In this document: piece by piece, positions 61,661-64,000 of the stretch
Layout of the letters: each line of letters begins with the position of its first letter
How positions within the stretch are numbered: position 1 is the stretch's first letter
NCBI GenBank assembly: GCA_013203805.1
Contig: JABMPH010000507.1
Coordinates: 1-64,000, forward strand
Direction of reading: 5' to 3'
Length of the DNA: 64,000 nt
From: Bacteroidota bacterium
GTDB lineage: Bacteria > Bacteroidota > Bacteroidia > Bacteroidales > F082
Program-made: the position numbers and the translations under genes
The notes under the pieces: generated by a model
Database searches by the model: none
What the model saw: only the letters and a program-made list of their open reading frames with translations
Told to the model about the DNA's origin: nothing

Positions 61661-63043
61661 ATGATAAAAAAAATAGCAATAATCCTTTCCGGTATTATTC
61701 TTTGGTTTCTACCTCACCCTACTGAAATTAGTCCCGAAGCCTGGCATCTTTTTGCTATCTTTTTTACAACTATCTTAAGTATTGTAATCGGTGCTTTCAA
61801 CATTTTAGTGGCATCGGTTTTTGGGATGGTAATAGCTGTTACTACCGGAACAATTGACCCTGGTCACGCATTTTCAGGGTTTTCAAATGATATTGTTCTT
61901 TTGATTGTAGTAGCTTTTCTAATTGCAAAAGCGGTGGTAAAATCGGGATTAGGAAATAGAATTGCTTTATTAATGATAAGACGCTTTGGGAAAACCACTC
62001 TAGGATTGGGTTACAGCCTGATAGCTACAGATATGATTATTGCTCCTGCTTTCCCCAGCAACACAGCGCGCTCAGGATTATTGTTCCCAATAATTTATTC
62101 CATATCAATGGTAAACGGATCTGATCCTGAAAAAGGGACAGAGAAAAAGCTTGGTAGCTTTTTGATGTTTGCAAGCATGTTTGGAATAGGCCTATCATCG
62201 GCAATGTGGCTGACTGCTATGGCAGCCAATCCGGCCGGTGCAGCAATAGCAGAAAGTTATGGAGTAAATATTGGTTTCGGGACATGGGTGCTTGCTTCAT
62301 TTGTCCCAACAATAATTGCGGCAATTGTAATTCCATGGGTGCTTTATAAGATTTATCCACCGCAGATGAAACTAACACCCAATGCTCCCATCCATGCGTT
62401 GGAAGAGTTAAAGAAGATGGGCAAAATGAGTCGTGATGAAATAATTACTGCTATCGTTTTTGCTTTTCTGGTTATTTTTTGGGCCCTTTCTGATGTTCTA
62501 AATATTAACAAAACGATAATCGCATTTCTGGGTCTTGGCTTACTACTGGTAACCAATGTATTCAAGGTTAAAGAAATAAAAAAAGAAGGAGAAGCCCTAA
62601 CAACAATGATATGGTTTTCCATTCTTTACATTATGAGTAGTCAGCTAAATGAGTTGGGTTTTATGGACTATGTTGGTAATGCTCTGGCAATTCAAATTGA
62701 AGGGCTAAACCAGCATTTTGCTTTTTTTCTACTGGTATTTGTATACATAATCTTTCATTATCTATTTGTTAGTCAAACTGCACATATGCTGGCATTGTTG
62801 GGGGTTTTTCTGGGGGCCGGGAAAAGTTTGGGGATCGACACAACATCTCTTGCCCTTATGTTATTGTTTGCAACAAACTACTTTTCGGTTATAACTCCGC
62901 AAGGTTCAAGTTGTAATATCCTTTATATCAGTAGTGGTTATATCACGCCAAAGGAAGTTTACAAATACGGTGGGATTCTTACTTTTTTAAGCTTTGTAAT
63001 TTATATGGTTTTTGGATTGCCATGGATATCGTTGGTGATGTAG
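61661..63043 (+). CDS. DASS/SLC13-family Na+:anion symporter
   Basis: The 460-residue membrane protein has about eleven hydrophobic segments and the divalent-anion/Na+ symporter signature. The two substrate-site loops are recognisable as PAFPSNTARSG (about 130-140) and TPQGSSCNILYISSGYI (about 415-431), replacing the SNT motifs of CitT/VcINDY-type carriers. It imports di- or tricarboxylates with sodium. A sodium gradient from the methylmalonyl-CoA decarboxylase in this window could drive it. It is cotranscribed with the secreted protein upstream. Confidence 0.88.
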   Translation: MIKKIAIILSGIILWFLPHPTEISPEAWHLFAIFFTTILSIVIGAFNILVASVFGMVIAVTTGTIDPGHAFSGFSNDIVLLIVVAFLIAKAVVKSGLGNRIALLMIRRFGKTTLGLGYSLIATDMIIAPAFPSNTARSGLLFPIIYSISMVNGSDPEKGTEKKLGSFLMFASMFGIGLSSAMWLTAMAANPAGAAIAESYGVNIGFGTWVLASFVPTIIAAIVIPWVLYKIYPPQMKLTPNAPIHALEELKKMGKMSRDEIITAIVFAFLVIFWALSDVLNINKTIIAFLGLGLLLVTNVFKVKEIKKEGEALTTMIWFSILYIMSSQLNELGFMDYVGNALAIQIEGLNQHFAFFLLVFVYIIFHYLFVSQTAHMLALLGVFLGAGKSLGIDTTSLALMLLFATNYFSVITPQGSSCNILYISSGYITPKEVYKYGGILTFLSFVIYMVFGLPWISLVM

Positions 63044-63133
63044 CTTCTTGAAATAAACCATCAATAGTATTTAAATTTTATACTACAATAATATATTATA
63101 TATCTACTTAGTGACCCTTCTATGTTGCACTTG

Positions 63134-63171
63134 GTGTTCCTTAGTGGTAAAAAAAAACCACAAAGGAGCAC
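63134..63171. terminator. Bidirectional hairpin between the transporter gene and metF
   Basis: GTGTTCCTTAGTGGT (63134-63148) and ACCACAAAGGAGCAC (63157-63171) pair at 13 of 15 positions around an A-rich loop of 8 bases. It lies between the convergent DASS and metF genes. Repeated CACAAAGGA words follow (63170-63200). Confidence 0.55.
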
Positions 63172-63307
63172 AAAGGATTTCACAAAGAAAACACAAAGGA
63201 AAACTTGTTTTTAGTAACTCTATTTTTACAGGATTCCATTAAATGATTAGTTACTTTATACTAAAATTAATAGAGGCTCGCCCAAGAAATATGTTTACAA
63301 TCAACTT

Positions 63308-64000
63308 TTAAAATACCTCCTTGGCAATCTTCTGGATATTATCCGATTTTCCCATTGTGTAATAATGTAGAACAGGAACATTTGCTGCTTTAAGTTCTTT
63401 CGATTGCTGAATGGCCCACTCCACCCCTACCTGTCGAACCTGATTGCTATCTTTGCATTTTAGAACTTCTTTTACAAGATCAACGGGCAAATCGACACCA
63501 AAGGTTTTGGGAATATTTATCAGATGATTACGGGTGGAGATAGGTTTTAACCCCGGAATAATAGGTACATTAATATCCTTTTCTCTGCAAAGCTTAACAA
63601 AATCAAAATATTTCTGGTTATCGAAAAACATTTGTGTTACAATGTATGAGGCTCCGGCTTGTATTTTCTTTTTCAGGAAATACAAATCACTATCCATGTT
63701 TGGTGATTCGCCATGTTTTTCAGGATAACCGGCCACACCTATGCAGAAGTCCATTGATCGTGTGTTCGATAACTTTTCGTCGAGATACACACCATTATTG
63801 AGTTTTGTAATTTGTTCAATAAGATCCAAAGCATGGGCATTTCCATCGGGTTCAGGAATAAACACTCGTGTGCCGGGTTGTGGATCTCCTCTAACAACAA
63901 GAATATTATTAATGCCTAAAAATTGTAAATCAATCAAAGCATTTTCCGTGTCTTCTCGTGTAAAACCACCACAAATAATGTGAGGCACCACGTTAATCCC
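63308..64000 (-). CDS. metF: 5,10-methylenetetrahydrofolate reductase (3' part; 5' end outside the window)
   Basis: The visible ~230 residues are the C-terminal part of a MetF TIM barrel, which reduces methylene-THF to methyl-THF with NAD(P)H and FAD. Recognisable motifs are VRGDPQPGT, FCIGVAGYPEKHGES, KKKIQAGASYIVTQMFFDN (split) and IPGLKPIST, then the usual C-terminal EWAIQQSKEL helix. The reading frame continues past the right edge (GINVVPHII precedes), so the gene is cut by the window, not truncated. A link to one-carbon metabolism is certain; partners are not visible. Confidence 0.92.
   Translation of the reverse strand, partial: GINVVPHIICGGFTREDTENALIDLQFLGINNILVVRGDPQPGTRVFIPEPDGNAHALDLIEQITKLNNGVYLDEKLSNTRSMDFCIGVAGYPEKHGESPNMDSDLYFLKKKIQAGASYIVTQMFFDNQKYFDFVKLCREKDINVPIIPGLKPISTRNHLINIPKTFGVDLPVDLVKEVLKCKDSNQVRQVGVEWAIQQSKELKAANVPVLHYYTMGKSDNIQKIAKEVF

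Noticed and set aside
63270-63290. Single AGAGGCTCGCCCAA word resembling the end of the 41974 element
   Set aside because: I find no matching inverted partner nearby, so it does not form an element.
1-64000. tRNA, rRNA, integrase or attachment sites
   Set aside because: I looked for tRNA T-loop consensus and rRNA-like stretches and found none in intergenic DNA; no integrase or transposase gene is visible.

Overview
This 64 kb window comes from a low-GC, anaerobic, fermentative member of the Bacteroidota, most likely a Bacteroidales/Marinilabiliales-type marine or sediment lineage. The evidence is a type IX secretion sorting domain (7728-8762), an S46 dipeptidyl peptidase (45826-47994), IspG with an insertion domain (19608-21056), several -7 elements of the Bacteroidota form TAnnTTTG, and many lipoproteins with Bacteroidota-type lipoboxes. 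I see no rRNA, tRNA, CRISPR array, transposase or phage genes. The right-hand end cuts a metF gene. The left-hand end starts inside or just before a metal-efflux adaptor gene.

Layout. (1) 1-3350: copper/heavy-metal handling, with a CusB-like adaptor, two HMA proteins, a His/Met-rich lipoprotein and a GDCCVxC protein. (2) 3729-12718: mixed housekeeping and envelope genes, including fructosamine kinase, an FMN-binding protein, a porin, QueD, a secreted endonuclease, an MntP-like exporter, a free Met-R-SO reductase, tryptophanase and uridine kinase. (3) 12827-17119 (minus): a complete Na+-pumping methylmalonyl-CoA decarboxylase (alpha, gamma, biotin carrier, beta) with methylmalonyl-CoA epimerase, i.e. 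propionate formation coupled to sodium export. (4) 17499-24011: an FG-GAP gene broken by one in-frame amber codon, a small HTH regulator between two copies of a palindromic operator-like motif, ispG, a RHH/MazF toxin-antitoxin pair, a histidine-kinase remnant and CorA. (5) 24171-39479: the most coherent block. A Cache/PAS histidine kinase and LuxR-type regulator are followed by a receiver protein, the NAD-linked [FeFe]-hydrogenase HydCBA, a hydrogenase-like sensor fused to a histidine kinase (HydS-like), two more receiver proteins (one fused to a kinase), and all three maturases HydG, HydF and HydE. (6) 39707-47994: MATE exporter, DoxX/MauE-thioredoxin membrane protein, a Cys-rich lipoprotein, a large envelope protein, DAHP synthase/chorismate mutase (plus a stray fragment of its 3' end) and a DPP11-type peptidase. 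(7) 48202-53032: fused isobutyryl-CoA mutase IcmF and butyrate kinase. (8) 53295-58802 (minus): a tight five-gene operon of lysine 2,3-aminomutase, two ATP-grasp ligases, a GNAT and a GNAT-HDAC fusion, which looks like an undescribed beta-amino-acid peptide or osmolyte pathway. (9) 59202-64000: a large secreted protein with a DASS transporter, then metF.

How it fits together. The cell appears to ferment amino acids: DPP11, tryptophanase, the valine-linked IcmF/Buk pair and the propionate sodium pump. It would dispose of or recapture reductant through a hydrogenase that uses NADH (and perhaps ferredoxin), whose expression or activity is plausibly tuned by the H2-sensor kinase and a phosphorelay of receiver proteins. 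The intergenic DNA is unusual: several gaps carry stuttering, self-complementary short-word repeats in at least three sequence families, and an 8-bp microsatellite lies where the start of the first gene should be.
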